DNA from: Prodigiosinella aquatilis
GTDB taxonomy: Bacteria > Pseudomonadota > Gammaproteobacteria > Enterobacterales > Enterobacteriaceae
Direction of reading: 5' to 3'
DNA: 64,000 nt
Assembly: GCA_030388725.1 (NCBI GenBank)
Contig: CP128857.1
Coordinates: 3,782,001 to 3,846,000, forward strand
The notes under the pieces were generated by a model. It was not told where the DNA came from. It searched no databases and was given only the letters and a program-made list of their open reading frames with translations. Shown here piece by piece: positions 18,573-27,148 of the stretch; position 1 is the stretch's first letter, and each line of letters starts with the position of its first letter. The translations under genes and the position numbers were made by a program.

Positions 18573-18974
18573 AAGGGACGCCCAGCATCATGGTGATTTT
18601 ATATACAGTGAACAACATGAGTAAGTGAGGTGTATTTATACCCTGGATGAAATTTATATTTACATCATATGAGATCCGGCACAGCTTTATTATTAATTCG
18701 TAACCAGCATCGTCAGCATTAATAATAACTGGCTATTACCACTTTCACTCTTCAATCGAGAACAAGATAATGAAGGGTGAATTTACTTATTTAAAAATAA
18801 AGAACAATTATTATGAAGAGCCGTTATTACAATAAAACCGAGAAGTAGATCATGGAATTTATTTTGGAAAACAGACATTATTAACCTAACGAATTAGAGT
18901 GAAGAAAAATACAACCCGTGATTAATATAGTCTTATAGAAATTAACTATTGTGAAGCATTAAGGAATTAAGAGC
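18573..18974. other. AT-rich gap between GH4 and EIIC genes
   Basis: About 400 bases, very AT-rich, without a recognisable gene. It could hold a separate promoter for the PTS genes. AAGGAA at about 18960 is the ribosome binding site for EIIC. No strong hairpin was seen directly after the GH4 stop. Confidence 0.45.
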
Positions 18975-20291
18975 ATGAGTGACAGCATGGGAAAACTGAC
19001 AGCATTTTTGGACAAGTATTTTGTTCCATATGCTGCAAAAGTCGGAAATCAAAGGCATTTACAATCTATTAGAGATGGATTAATAATGACGATGCCACTG
19101 ATTATTATTGGTTCTTTATTTATAATTATTAGCAGTCTGCCAGTCCCAGGCTATGCGGATTTCATGGCCGGAATATTTGGTGATAAATGGAAAGCGGCTT
19201 TATCTTATCCAGTGCAAGCAAGTTTCGGTTTGATAGCACTTTTTGTCAGTATCGGAGTTGCCTACAGATTAGCCGAAAAATATTCACTCGATGCAATAAC
19301 AGCAGCAATCGTTTCTGTAACATCATTCATGATAGTATCGCCCTACAACATACCTGTTTTCATAAAAGGATTAGATAAAACCATCGATGTTACGGGGATA
19401 AACCTGAACTATGTGGGCGCAAAAGGCATGTTTGTTTCTATCATAATGGCTATTATTACGGTAGAAGTAATGAGGTTTTTTGTCAGGAAGGGAATCGTTA
19501 TAAAAATGCCTGATAGTGTACCACCTGCCGTTGCAAAGTCTTTCTCAGCACTAATCCCTGCCTTATTTATAATGATCATTTCTCTAGTTTTAAGGATGTT
19601 AATTGAAAACACAAGCTATGGGGATATTCATAATTTAATTCAGACTTTGGTTTCTAAACCTTTAATACATGCTGGCGGTTCTTATTGGGGGGCAATGCTA
19701 ACAACTTTGTTTATCACATTACTTTGGGCAGTTGGTTTACACGGTTCAACTATTGTTCAAGCTGTAATGATGCCTATTTGGCTAACACTTATGGACCAAA
19801 ATAGAATTGCTTTTGAAGCTGGAAAGGAATTACCAAACGTTGTTACATTTGATTTCTTCTATTTTTCTGCAAAAATGGGAGGGGCTGGTTCAACCTTGGT
19901 ATTAGTGTTCTTCATGGCATTTTTAGCTAAATCAAGGCACTTAAAAGAGATCGGTAAGTTATCAATTGTCCCTGGTATTTTCAATATAAATGAACCTGTT
20001 ATTTTTGGCGTTCCAATTGTATTAAATCCTTTATTACTAGTACCTTTCATTATAGGTCCACTTGTAGCGACAACAACTTCTTATTTTGCAATGGCAACTG
20101 ACATAGTTCCTAAGCTAACAGGGGTAACATTACCTTGGACAACACCCATTGGTATATATGGTTTTTTGGCAACCAATGGTAGTTTTTCAGCAGTTATATT
20201 GACAGTTGTAAACTTAATAATCGTTGGTGCTATTTATTACCCATTCTTCAAAATATTTGACGAGCAAAAATATAAAGAAGAAATGGGTTAA
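18975..20291 (+). CDS. PTS system EIIC, lactose/cellobiose family (ChbC/CelB-like)
   Basis: The 438-residue membrane protein is a complete EIIC of the Lac/Cel family. It opens LTAFLDKYFVPYAAKVGNQRHLQSIRDGLIMTMPLIIIGS. It contains LLWAVGLHGSTIVQAVMMPIW, with the sugar-binding His, and PGIFNINEPVIFGVPIVLNP, the conserved Asn-Glu loop. It forms the membrane channel that takes up a beta-glucoside while phosphorylating it. EIIB follows after 80 bases, and EIIA lies beyond the dehydratase gene. Codon use is strongly AT-biased. Confidence 0.93.
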   Translation: MSDSMGKLTAFLDKYFVPYAAKVGNQRHLQSIRDGLIMTMPLIIIGSLFIIISSLPVPGYADFMAGIFGDKWKAALSYPVQASFGLIALFVSIGVAYRLAEKYSLDAITAAIVSVTSFMIVSPYNIPVFIKGLDKTIDVTGINLNYVGAKGMFVSIIMAIITVEVMRFFVRKGIVIKMPDSVPPAVAKSFSALIPALFIMIISLVLRMLIENTSYGDIHNLIQTLVSKPLIHAGGSYWGAMLTTLFITLLWAVGLHGSTIVQAVMMPIWLTLMDQNRIAFEAGKELPNVVTFDFFYFSAKMGGAGSTLVLVFFMAFLAKSRHLKEIGKLSIVPGIFNINEPVIFGVPIVLNPLLLVPFIIGPLVATTTSYFAMATDIVPKLTGVTLPWTTPIGIYGFLATNGSFSAVILTVVNLIIVGAIYYPFFKIFDEQKYKEEMG

Positions 20292-20371
20292 GATAGAGTG
20301 TATTTAATGAAATTAATTATGATTAGCATAGGCTAAAAATAAATACCCATACCTGTCACAGAGGAACCGAA

Positions 20372-20677
20372 ATGAAAAAAATATTACTTTGCTGCGTAGC
20401 TGGAATGTCAACCAGTTTACTCATTTCAAAAATGAAAAAAGCAGCAGAAGACACTAACTTAGAGTGTGAAATATCAGCGGTATCAATTGAGCAGCTGAGA
20501 TCAAATTTAGAAGGTACTAACGTGGTTTTATTAGGCCCTCAGATTAAATATAAGTTACCAGAAGTTAAAGAAATATGTGATAAGGAAAACATCCCCTGTG
20601 ACGTAATAAACATGATTGACTATGGGACGATGAATGGTAAGAAAGTGCTAGATTTCAGTATTGAATTAATGAAATAA
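20372..20677 (+). CDS. PTS system EIIB, lactose/cellobiose family
   Basis: This 101-residue cytoplasmic protein carries the phosphorylation loop KILLCCVAGMSTSLLISKMK, where a cysteine at the start of the loop (Cys6 or Cys7) receives phosphate from EIIA. It continues with VVLLGPQIKYKLPEV and ends typically. It passes phosphate to the sugar bound by the EIIC encoded just upstream. GAGGAA lies six bases before the ATG. Confidence 0.92.
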   Translation: MKKILLCCVAGMSTSLLISKMKKAAEDTNLECEISAVSIEQLRSNLEGTNVVLLGPQIKYKLPEVKEICDKENIPCDVINMIDYGTMNGKKVLDFSIELMK

Positions 20678-20697
20678 AAACTGAACAGGATAAATTG

Positions 20698-21870
20698 ATG
20701 AAGATTACAGACATAGAGATATTTTGCGCCGACTTTGATACAAAGTCACCTAATCAGCCTATTTTCATTAAAATTAATACAGATGAAGGAATCAGCGGTT
20801 TTGGTGAAGCTGGCGTTGCCTATGGGAACGCTAAACTGGGTGCAATTGGGCAACTTCAAGATTTTTCAAAATTAATCTTAGGGGAAAACCCCTTCTGCAT
20901 AGAAAAAATTTGGGATCGCCTCTATAGAGATACATTTTGGGGGCAAGGTGGTGGAACAGTAATTTTTTCAGCGATAAGTGCAATAGATATAGCACTATGG
21001 GATATCAAGGGGAAAGCCCTGAACACGCCAGTTTATGAACTATTAGGCGGGAAAACACGCGATAAGGTTAGAGCATATGCTAGTCAGATTCAATTCGGTT
21101 GGGATGCAAAAGAAACACCATTAGGTGGAGTAGATAAAATTGCAGAAGCCGCGAAAAAGGCAGTTAACGAAGGTTATACCGCTATTAAAGTAGATCCATT
21201 ACAACGTGATGAAAATGGAGATAAAAATCGTAGAAATGATGGTTTATTGACACATAAGAAATTAAAATTATGCCGTGATAGATTATTCGCCATTAGAGAA
21301 GCCGTTGGGGATGATGTTGATATTATTTTGGAACTTCATGCTAAAACTGATATTAATTCGGCCCTTCAGATTAGTAAGCTAGTAGGTGATTTAAACATCT
21401 ATTATATGGAAGAGGCTTGTGGTTCGTTAAATCCTCAATTAGTTAAAAACTTAAGAGATCAAGTCAATATTCCTCTAGCTGCTGGCGAACGCATTTTTAC
21501 AAGATATGGCTTTAAACCATTTTTAGAAACTCGTGCGTTAGATATAATCCAACCTGACATAGCAACTTGTGGCGGAATATCCGAAGGTAAAAAAATATGT
21601 GACATGGCTAGAATATATGATGTTTTAGTCCAACCACATGTATGTGGAGGTCCTATTTCTGCAGCTGCCGCTTTACAAATAGAAGCCGTAATTCCTAACT
21701 TCTGTATTCATGAGCATCATGTAGGTAACTTAAGCCATTTTACCAGGAACCTTGGTACTTATGACATTCAGCCTATTGATGGTTATATCACTGTACCAGA
21801 TGGTCCTGGGATAGGTATGGAGATTACTGAAGAAACTATGGATAAATGCAAAATTATTAAGGTCCAATAG
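20698..21870 (+). CDS. Enolase-superfamily sugar-acid dehydratase (galactonate/gluconate/mannonate dehydratase-like)
   Basis: The 390-residue protein has the capping domain (about 1-120) and the barrel of the mandelate-racemase/muconate-lactonizing group. The start is ATG 20698, with CAGGA eight bases upstream. Metal ligands are visible as ILELHAK (Glu and His), YYMEEAC and AAGERIF. QPHVCGGPISAAAALQ supplies the catalytic histidine, and CIHEHHVGN follows near the end. This arrangement matches acid-sugar dehydratases of the GalD/ManD/RspA group, which convert an aldonate to a 2-keto-3-deoxy aldonate. It lies between EIIB and EIIA genes, so it may process an aldonic acid released from the phosphorylated disaccharide. 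The exact substrate is unknown. Confidence 0.85.
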   Translation: MKITDIEIFCADFDTKSPNQPIFIKINTDEGISGFGEAGVAYGNAKLGAIGQLQDFSKLILGENPFCIEKIWDRLYRDTFWGQGGGTVIFSAISAIDIALWDIKGKALNTPVYELLGGKTRDKVRAYASQIQFGWDAKETPLGGVDKIAEAAKKAVNEGYTAIKVDPLQRDENGDKNRRNDGLLTHKKLKLCRDRLFAIREAVGDDVDIILELHAKTDINSALQISKLVGDLNIYYMEEACGSLNPQLVKNLRDQVNIPLAAGERIFTRYGFKPFLETRALDIIQPDIATCGGISEGKKICDMARIYDVLVQPHVCGGPISAAAALQIEAVIPNFCIHEHHVGNLSHFTRNLGTYDIQPIDGYITVPDGPGIGMEITEETMDKCKIIKVQ

Positions 21871-22144
21871 GACACATTTTTACTCGAGAGAGTAATAACA
21901 CGCATTGTTGGTTTGCTCGAGATATTTTAATAAATTATTAAAACTAAGGCGGTGGTTCAATGCTTCTGGGTCACAATGGGTTTTAAATTATCAGCTAAAG
22001 ATGGACAATTAGCACTAGCTAAAACGCTTGGCAAAAAACGTTCCCATTGCAAGTGCTGATAATCTAATTGAGTACCATTGTGTGAAAGATTTTAATCATA
22101 TGATAGCGCTGCTTTTAAATTCAATCTAATTTTGAGAGGCATAT

Positions 22145-22474
22145 ATGGATATTAATGATGTAAGTACAAATTTAGAGTCAACCATCATGGAATTAATCAT
22201 TAATGCTGGAGAGTCAAAAAACTTAGCCATGCAGGCATTAGCTTGTGCAAAAAAAGGGGAATGGGATAATATAGAAAAACTTTTAGAGCAATCTGGCGAA
22301 GCTGCTAAGCGAGCACACAAAGTTCAAACCGAGTTTATTGGTATGGACGAAGGTGTCGGCAAGGTACCGATCACTTTAATTATGGTACATGCACAAGATC
22401 ATATTATGACAGCTATGTTAGCACGTGAACTGATAGAAGAATTGATTCACATTCATCGACAGCTACAATCTTAA
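22145..22474 (+). CDS. PTS system EIIA, lactose/cellobiose family (ChbA-like)
   Basis: The 109-residue protein is a complete helical EIIA of the Lac/Cel family: TIMELIINAGESKNLAMQAL, then TLIMVHAQDHIMTAMLAREL, where the His of MVHAQ is phosphorylated by HPr, and a C-terminal LIEELIHIH. It supplies phosphate to the EIIB encoded at 20372. It is separated from the dehydratase gene by 274 bases of AT-rich sequence with no recognised gene, so it may have its own promoter. IS3-family debris begins just after it. Confidence 0.92.
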   Translation: MDINDVSTNLESTIMELIINAGESKNLAMQALACAKKGEWDNIEKLLEQSGEAAKRAHKVQTEFIGMDEGVGKVPITLIMVHAQDHIMTAMLARELIEELIHIHRQLQS

Positions 22475-23446
22475 TGGCATATTTCAGTCCATCCCGAGTA
22501 TCTGTTCGCATTTAAATGAAGCCTGATATAGCTCTCTATTAACTGGGCTGTGTCCCTCAGTTGCCTTGCCTGGCGGTAGTGGACACAGTTTTAAGCAAAG
22601 TTTCTGGTTTTACCCCAAATTGCAAATTGATGGATACCTGAGAGTAGATAATCGACCAAAACGAGGTCATCCATGAAATCCTGCCGTGCATTAAGCTTCA
22701 ATGGGGGCATATAACCAAACGCAGAATGCCCCATCTGCGGCGTTGAACTGGATGAGATAATAGAAATCGATTTGAATATCCCGGCGCAGCGGGTGGTCAG
22801 AGTCCTGGACAGGATCGTGGTAAACCGGGGTTATCCGCTGAAACTGCGGATGGCCCGGAGCTAATCTCGCTGACTTTGGCACAGTGGACTGAAGAGCATG
22901 GTGTGATGCTGGAATTTATCAAACCGGGAAAACCCACGCAAAATGCCTTCATTGAACGTTTTAACCGAACGTACCGGACAGAGATACTGGATTTTTATCT
23001 GTTCAGAACCTTGAATGAAGCGAGGGAAATCACAGAGCGCTGGCTGACGGAATACAACAGCGAGCGGCCTCATGAATCCCTGAATAACCTGACGCCGGAA
23101 GAATACCGGCTGATGACTGAAAAACTGGAAATATCAAAAAGTGTGTGGAACTAAAAGCGGTGTGCTTACAGAAACACGCCCGTAGCCAAAAGTAGCCATT
23201 GTTGTCTCCTCATCTGGCCCCTGCCAGAAAACGAGGCCAACATTAGGATGGCCTGCCAGAAAAGCCAAGGCTATTTTTCCAACAGTGTGAAAGCGTGCAA
23301 TTGGGAGGTGTCAGAAAACGGTCGATTGTTGGCAAATTTAATAACTATTATGAGAATTTTTATTGTGGTGATCATGTTAAGACCTGCACTACTATACAGT
23401 TAGACAAATCAATTTGTGCAACATCAAGCCCTCTAGGAGAAACGTT
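22475..23446. other. IS3-family debris and island junction
   Basis: Several broken transposase pieces lie here. GGACACAGTTTTAAGCAAAG at 22581-22600 is like the IS end seen near 11462. The minus strand at about 22680-22735 reads MGHSAFGYMPPLKL, the end of one IS3 OrfB. A second, plus-strand OrfB fragment follows at 22740-23154 and is listed separately. From 23155 to 23446 no gene is seen; the end of this part is AT-rich and holds the promoter of the next gene. Confidence 0.55.
22740..23154 (+). pseudogene. IS3-family transposase OrfB, C-terminal remnant
   Basis: The reading ALEI-type stretch IIEIDLNIPAQRVVRVLDRI, VVNRGYPLKLRM is followed by a frame-breaking loss of about seven bases where DNG should stand. 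It then continues GPELISLTLAQWTEEHGVML, FIKPGKPTQNAFIERFNRTY and SERPHESLNNLTPEEYR to a stop. The second part alone is open from 22876. It keeps the last catalytic Glu (AFIERFNRT) of the DDE triad but lacks the N-terminal half. It is a dead insertion sequence remnant. Confidence 0.8.
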
Positions 23447-23887
23447 TTGAGCAATACTGACAGTGAACAACTTGATGAAGTAACACCAAATACGCCAGGG
23501 GTCAAACCAGAACCACCTGCACCTAAATCGAGAGCTTATGAGACATTAAAGAGACCGCTTAGCGAAAAAGAACTACTCAATATTGGCAGTGTTAATTTGA
23601 TGATCGACGACATACATAGAATGGAGAGTGAGATTAGCTCACTAAAATCCTTCCAAGATAAATTTCATGAAAAAGATAAGAGTGAAGCAATTTTAAAGGA
23701 AAAACTTACTGCTTATAAGCTTAGTGAAATAGCATATAATGTTTCCATCAGCATGGGAGCGTTATTTATTGGTATTGCGATAAAGCTATGGGATATAGAA
23801 ATTTATGGAAAACTCTCCTTAGGAGCTGGAATTATTCTCTGGCTATCTGGTAGTGCAATGAAACTCGGGAGGATGATAGCTAAATGA
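23447..23887 (+). CDS. Unrecognised membrane protein with coiled coil and two C-terminal helices
   Basis: The best start is TTG 23447, because AGGAGA lies at 23435-23440, six bases upstream; a longer frame from TTG 23414 has no such signal. The 146 residues show a proline-rich, probably disordered N-terminus (PGVKPEPPAPKSR, about 17-29), a charged helical stretch (MIDDIHRMESEISSLKSFQD, about 52-71) and two hydrophobic segments, YNVSISMGALFIGIAIKLW and LSLGAGIILWLSGSAMKLG. The soluble part should face the cytoplasm with a hairpin in the membrane. No family was recognised. It overlaps the next gene by four bases. Its base composition is far more AT-rich than the core. Confidence 0.7.
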   Translation: MSNTDSEQLDEVTPNTPGVKPEPPAPKSRAYETLKRPLSEKELLNIGSVNLMIDDIHRMESEISSLKSFQDKFHEKDKSEAILKEKLTAYKLSEIAYNVSISMGALFIGIAIKLWDIEIYGKLSLGAGIILWLSGSAMKLGRMIAK

Positions 23888-24252
23888 CTATAGAAATAAA
23901 ATATGTAAAGGACGCTGGCGACATCAAAAAAGAACGTTTAGTTCTTAAAGTAGTTTCCGATGATCAAATTGGGAATTATGTTACATTCGACACAACATAT
24001 TTTGATGATGGCACTGTTTCAAACTCAATGAGACACTCCTTCTGGTTTCCTGATAGAGAGGTCAAAGAAAATGATCTAATCATCGCATATACTAGGAACG
24101 GACAGGACTCAAGAGTTGAAAATAAAAATGGAACCACTTCACACTTTTTCTATATGGGGTTAGATAAATCCATTTGGAATAAAGATGGAGATTGTGCGGT
24201 GTTAATGAAGATTGCATCATGGCAACATAAAAAAATAAACAAAGCAAATTAA
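23884..24252 (+). CDS. Unrecognised small soluble protein, partner of the upstream membrane gene
   Basis: The 122-residue protein overlaps the previous gene through ATGA, which implies translational coupling. Its predicted content is mainly beta: TIEIKYVKDAGDIKKERLVL, YVTFDTTYFDDGTVSNSMRH, FWFPDREVKENDLIIAYTRN. It ends in a short basic tail. No signal peptide, membrane segment or known motif is visible. A hairpin at 24263-24286 ends the two-gene unit. Its position beside a nuclease-like ATPase and an integrase suggests a mobile or defence role, but that is only context. Confidence 0.65.
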   Translation: MTIEIKYVKDAGDIKKERLVLKVVSDDQIGNYVTFDTTYFDDGTVSNSMRHSFWFPDREVKENDLIIAYTRNGQDSRVENKNGTTSHFFYMGLDKSIWNKDGDCAVLMKIASWQHKKINKAN

Positions 24253-24262
24253 AAATCATTAA

Positions 24263-24286
24263 AGTGCCAAGTATGAACTTGGCGCT
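24263..24286. terminator. Hairpin between convergent genes
   Basis: AGTGCCAAGT and ACTTGGCGCT pair over ten bases (one G-T) around an ATGA loop. It lies between the stops of two convergent genes and can serve both directions. AAAAT-rich sequence flanks it on each side. Confidence 0.6.
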
Positions 24287-24290
24287 TACT

Positions 24291-24677
24291 CTAAAATATT
24301 TTATTTAGAATCTCGTCTTGAATTATTGGATGAAATTCCTCATACATTGTATTCATACGAACGTTATTCTTTTCTTTTGGTCTTGCCACTCTAAATGATT
24401 CAGTAACCAACCACTTTATATTTCTGCCGATTGACACTACATTGCTGATTTCCATAATCGTTTCATTCATTACTACACCAATAGCCTTCACGATAATATC
24501 TTTACTAGAAGGAGGTGCGGATTTTATATATATGAAATCACCAACCTTCAGCGTTTTTATGAATTGGTGTAATTCAGGGGCATCCTCAGCATCCCATCCA
24601 GGGCCAGCAATATTATTAGATATAAACAACTCACTCACATCTTCATCATAATAAGCACCAATAGCATAGATAGCCAT
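24291..24677 (-). CDS. EVE/PUA-like domain protein of unknown function
   Basis: The start is placed at ATG 24677 because GAGAGG lies about four bases upstream; a GTG at 24689 overlaps that signal. The 128 residues read MAIYAIGAYYDEDVSELFIS, GPGWDAEDAPELHQFIKTLK, VGDFIYIKSAPPSSKDIIVK. This is the pattern of small PUA/EVE-like proteins with a GW motif followed by a VGDxIYIK strand. Such folds bind modified bases in DNA or RNA and are common next to restriction and other defence genes. Convergent with the two-gene unit and located upstream of the nuclease-like ATPase gene on the opposite strand. Confidence 0.6.
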   Translation of the reverse strand: MAIYAIGAYYDEDVSELFISNNIAGPGWDAEDAPELHQFIKTLKVGDFIYIKSAPPSSKDIIVKAIGVVMNETIMEISNVVSIGRNIKWLVTESFRVARPKEKNNVRMNTMYEEFHPIIQDEILNKIF

Positions 24678-25278
24678 AAAACCTCTCACAATTTAAGTTT
24701 CGAATAAAAATACTCTTACTTATAGGTTAGTCAATAACCATACCAACAAAAAGCACAAATATCACAGGCGACGAACATTCACAAAGAATAGAGAGTATTA
24801 TGGAGAAAATCAGGATCCTCCTACATTGACGCAACGAGATCAATGCCCTGTAGTTTGGAAACTCCCTGCATGTTCTCGATTCCTAATAACTGATTCGCGA
24901 TGTTGACAGCTTTGTAAGCATGGCTGCGAGTGCAATTGTGGCCTACGTGATATGCTGAACTTGTTTTGAGAGCCTCCATATGCCGCACTACAAATCCGAC
25001 TCTACCATCAAAAAAGCGACAGATTCGTTGTGTGAGCTTTAGGGCAAGAGAGATAACCCGATCATTCGTGATCTGCTCCCCTTAAACGGAGATGAGATCA
25101 CAATTGCTGAACTGATAGGCTATGATACTGATGCCTTGAATAGATAACGTTTTTTTGGCATATATCAAATTATTGAACCATAAAACTATCGCAACACATA
25201 CAAATAATAGAGTATTTTTTATTCGTAAAGTCTGTATGAGAAAAACTGGCATAGATATAATCACTCGGGGTTACTACT
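24678..25278. other. Gap with small coding remnants before the AAA ATPase gene
   Basis: About 600 bases. On the minus strand (24831 to about 24975) a protein-like tail reads HNCTRSHAYKAVNIANQLLG, ending GIDLVASM and a stop, without a start, so it is a fragment. On the plus strand, short broken pieces read MPHYKSDSTIKKATDSLCEL (from about 24978) and, in another frame, GDEITIAELIGYDTDALNR (to about 25146). None was recognised. The last 130 bases are AT-rich promoter for the ATPase gene. Confidence 0.45.
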
Positions 25279-26947
25279 ATGGTGCAAAGCATTGACTTAC
25301 TTAGAGACTACGGAATTTTCAGAAATTACATCAAAACTGATGCAAAAGATTTTGGAAGGCTTAATTTAATATACGGCTGGAATGGAAGCGGAAAATCAAC
25401 ATTATCATCGCTTTTTGAACAGATAGAAAACCGTCAGAACACTAAATACCCTAATTCAACCTTTTCTATAAAAACCTTCGAACAAGGAACGATAACAAAA
25501 GATAACATTTCCGCAAATAATTTAAATCTGAAAGTATTCAATCAAAGCTTCATAAACAAAAACATTGACTGGAATAATTCAGTAAAAAGTATTTTATTGA
25601 TAGCTCAGGAAAAAATTGAAGAGAAGAAAAAATTAGAGGAATTGAGAGCATCTTTTGATAAAAAAACAAAAGAGTATGTTAGACGAAAAACAGCGAATGA
25701 CAAACTTACAGAAGAACTTCAAAAGTTCCTAACGGATGCAGCTAAGAGAACTAAAACCAGCTTGCAAGTCATTGATACCAGTGACTCAAGATTTTTAAGT
25801 TATAACAGAACAAAACTTGAAAACTTCATCACATCAAATGTTGATCAAATAAAAAAGGCTGATTCAATCCTAGATATAAATGAAGTGGCAAGTCTAACTA
25901 AAGCAGCAAATCCCACACAAAAACCAGCAATTACAACCAAAACTCCGAGCGTAGATTCTTCCCTACTAAAAAAAGCACAAGATAGGTTAAATGAACTATT
26001 CAAACAATCAGTAACAAATAAAGTTATTGAGAGTTTGAAAAATAATCAAGATATACAATCTTGGGTTTTTAGTGGGTTGAATTTAAATCTAGGCAGTGAT
26101 AGTTGTCATTTTTGCGGGAACAAGATATCACAAGAGCGAATCGATGAATTAAACGCACACTTTAATGATGAATACAGAAAGTTCTCAGAAACCCTAGACA
26201 AAGCTAAAACATGGTTAGCAAGCCAATTCATTTTGTTAGTAAACAACAGTGATATTGATATTTATGACGAACATAAAGATCTTCTAAAAGAAAAATCATC
26301 ACTCCTTAAAGATGAGGCTGAAAAAATAAACAGTTACATCAATGAATGGGAGAAAACATTAGATGAAAAAATAATAAACCCCTTCAACATTGATCTCTTT
26401 GCCGTTGAAATACCAAATTCATTATTTGTTAAATTCAATCAAACCGCAACCGAAATTAATAAGATAATAGAGTTGCATAATAAAAAATGCAAAGACTTTA
26501 AAGAGGAAACTAATAAGGTAAAATCTAAACTTGAGTCACATTATGCGGCATCGGAGGTAAACGCGTTCGATTACTTCAAGAAAATATCAAACCGCGACGC
26601 GGAAACAAAAAATTTACTGACAAACGATAATGACCTAAAAGGAATAAAAGCAGAAATAAAATCCATTGAAGATTCGTTATCAAATGAAACCATAGCAGCA
26701 GATATTTTCAATAAACATCTACACGGTTTTCTTAGTCGCTCAGAATTATCTCTCCAATTTAATAAAGAAAAAAATGGATACGAAATACTCAGAGATAACC
26801 AAATTGGACATGCACCTAATCTTAGCGAGGGTGAAAAAACTGCTATATCTTTAATTTACTTCATTACAAAACTAACAGAGAATGATAATAAAATATCCGA
26901 CAGCATCATTGTTTTCGATGATCCCGTTTCGAGTTTTGATTCAAACC
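25279..26947 (+). pseudogene. AAA ATPase (AAA_13; RloC/PrrC-like anticodon-nuclease family), 5' part, interrupted by IS21
   Basis: The frame starts at ATG 25279 with CGGGG eight bases upstream. It shows Walker A YGWNGSGKST (32-41), long coiled-coil stretches and a CHFCGNK motif (Cys276, Cys279) at the coiled-coil tip, as in zinc-hook ATPases such as RloC. Signature LSEGEKTAISLIYF and Walker B SIIVFDDPVSSFDSN follow just before the insertion. The gene is cut after SFDSN by the element at 26948-29593, and the rest resumes at 29594/29601. Without the element and one target copy, the frame is continuous for 764 residues. As it stands, the truncated product lacks the C-terminal effector part and is probably inactive. 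Confidence 0.85.
26941..26947. repeat. Left 7-bp target duplication (TCAAACC)
   Basis: TCAAACC at 26941-26947 is repeated exactly at 29594-29600, directly flanking an element that starts TGC and ends GCA. Joining the two sides through one copy restores the ATPase reading frame (DSN|HLFHSYSFIK). Confidence 0.9.
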
Positions 26948-27148
26948 TGCAAAATGGCATCTGAATCGATCACTGTTTGGCATTCGAATCGATCATGATT
27001 TGGCATGCATCTCCGATCGCGGTTTGGCATCACAATCGATCACGATTTGGCACGCATCCGATCACTGATTGGCATCCTGTCGCTCACTCCGGGAATTAAC
27101 TCTTTCCATCACAGTCTCCATTGCTGTTTTAAGCCAATGGAGATATCG

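Noticed and set aside
24842..24975. Possible minus-strand gene ending GIDLVASM
   Set aside because: The stretch looks protein-like but no start or upstream domain is found in frame, so it is mentioned only as a fragment in the gap entry.
26955..27075. Regular 23-base repeats resembling a CRISPR array
   Set aside because: The repeated unit is only about six bases plus GATC text, the period is too short for a CRISPR, and the block is the left end of an IS21 element with matching repeats at the right end.
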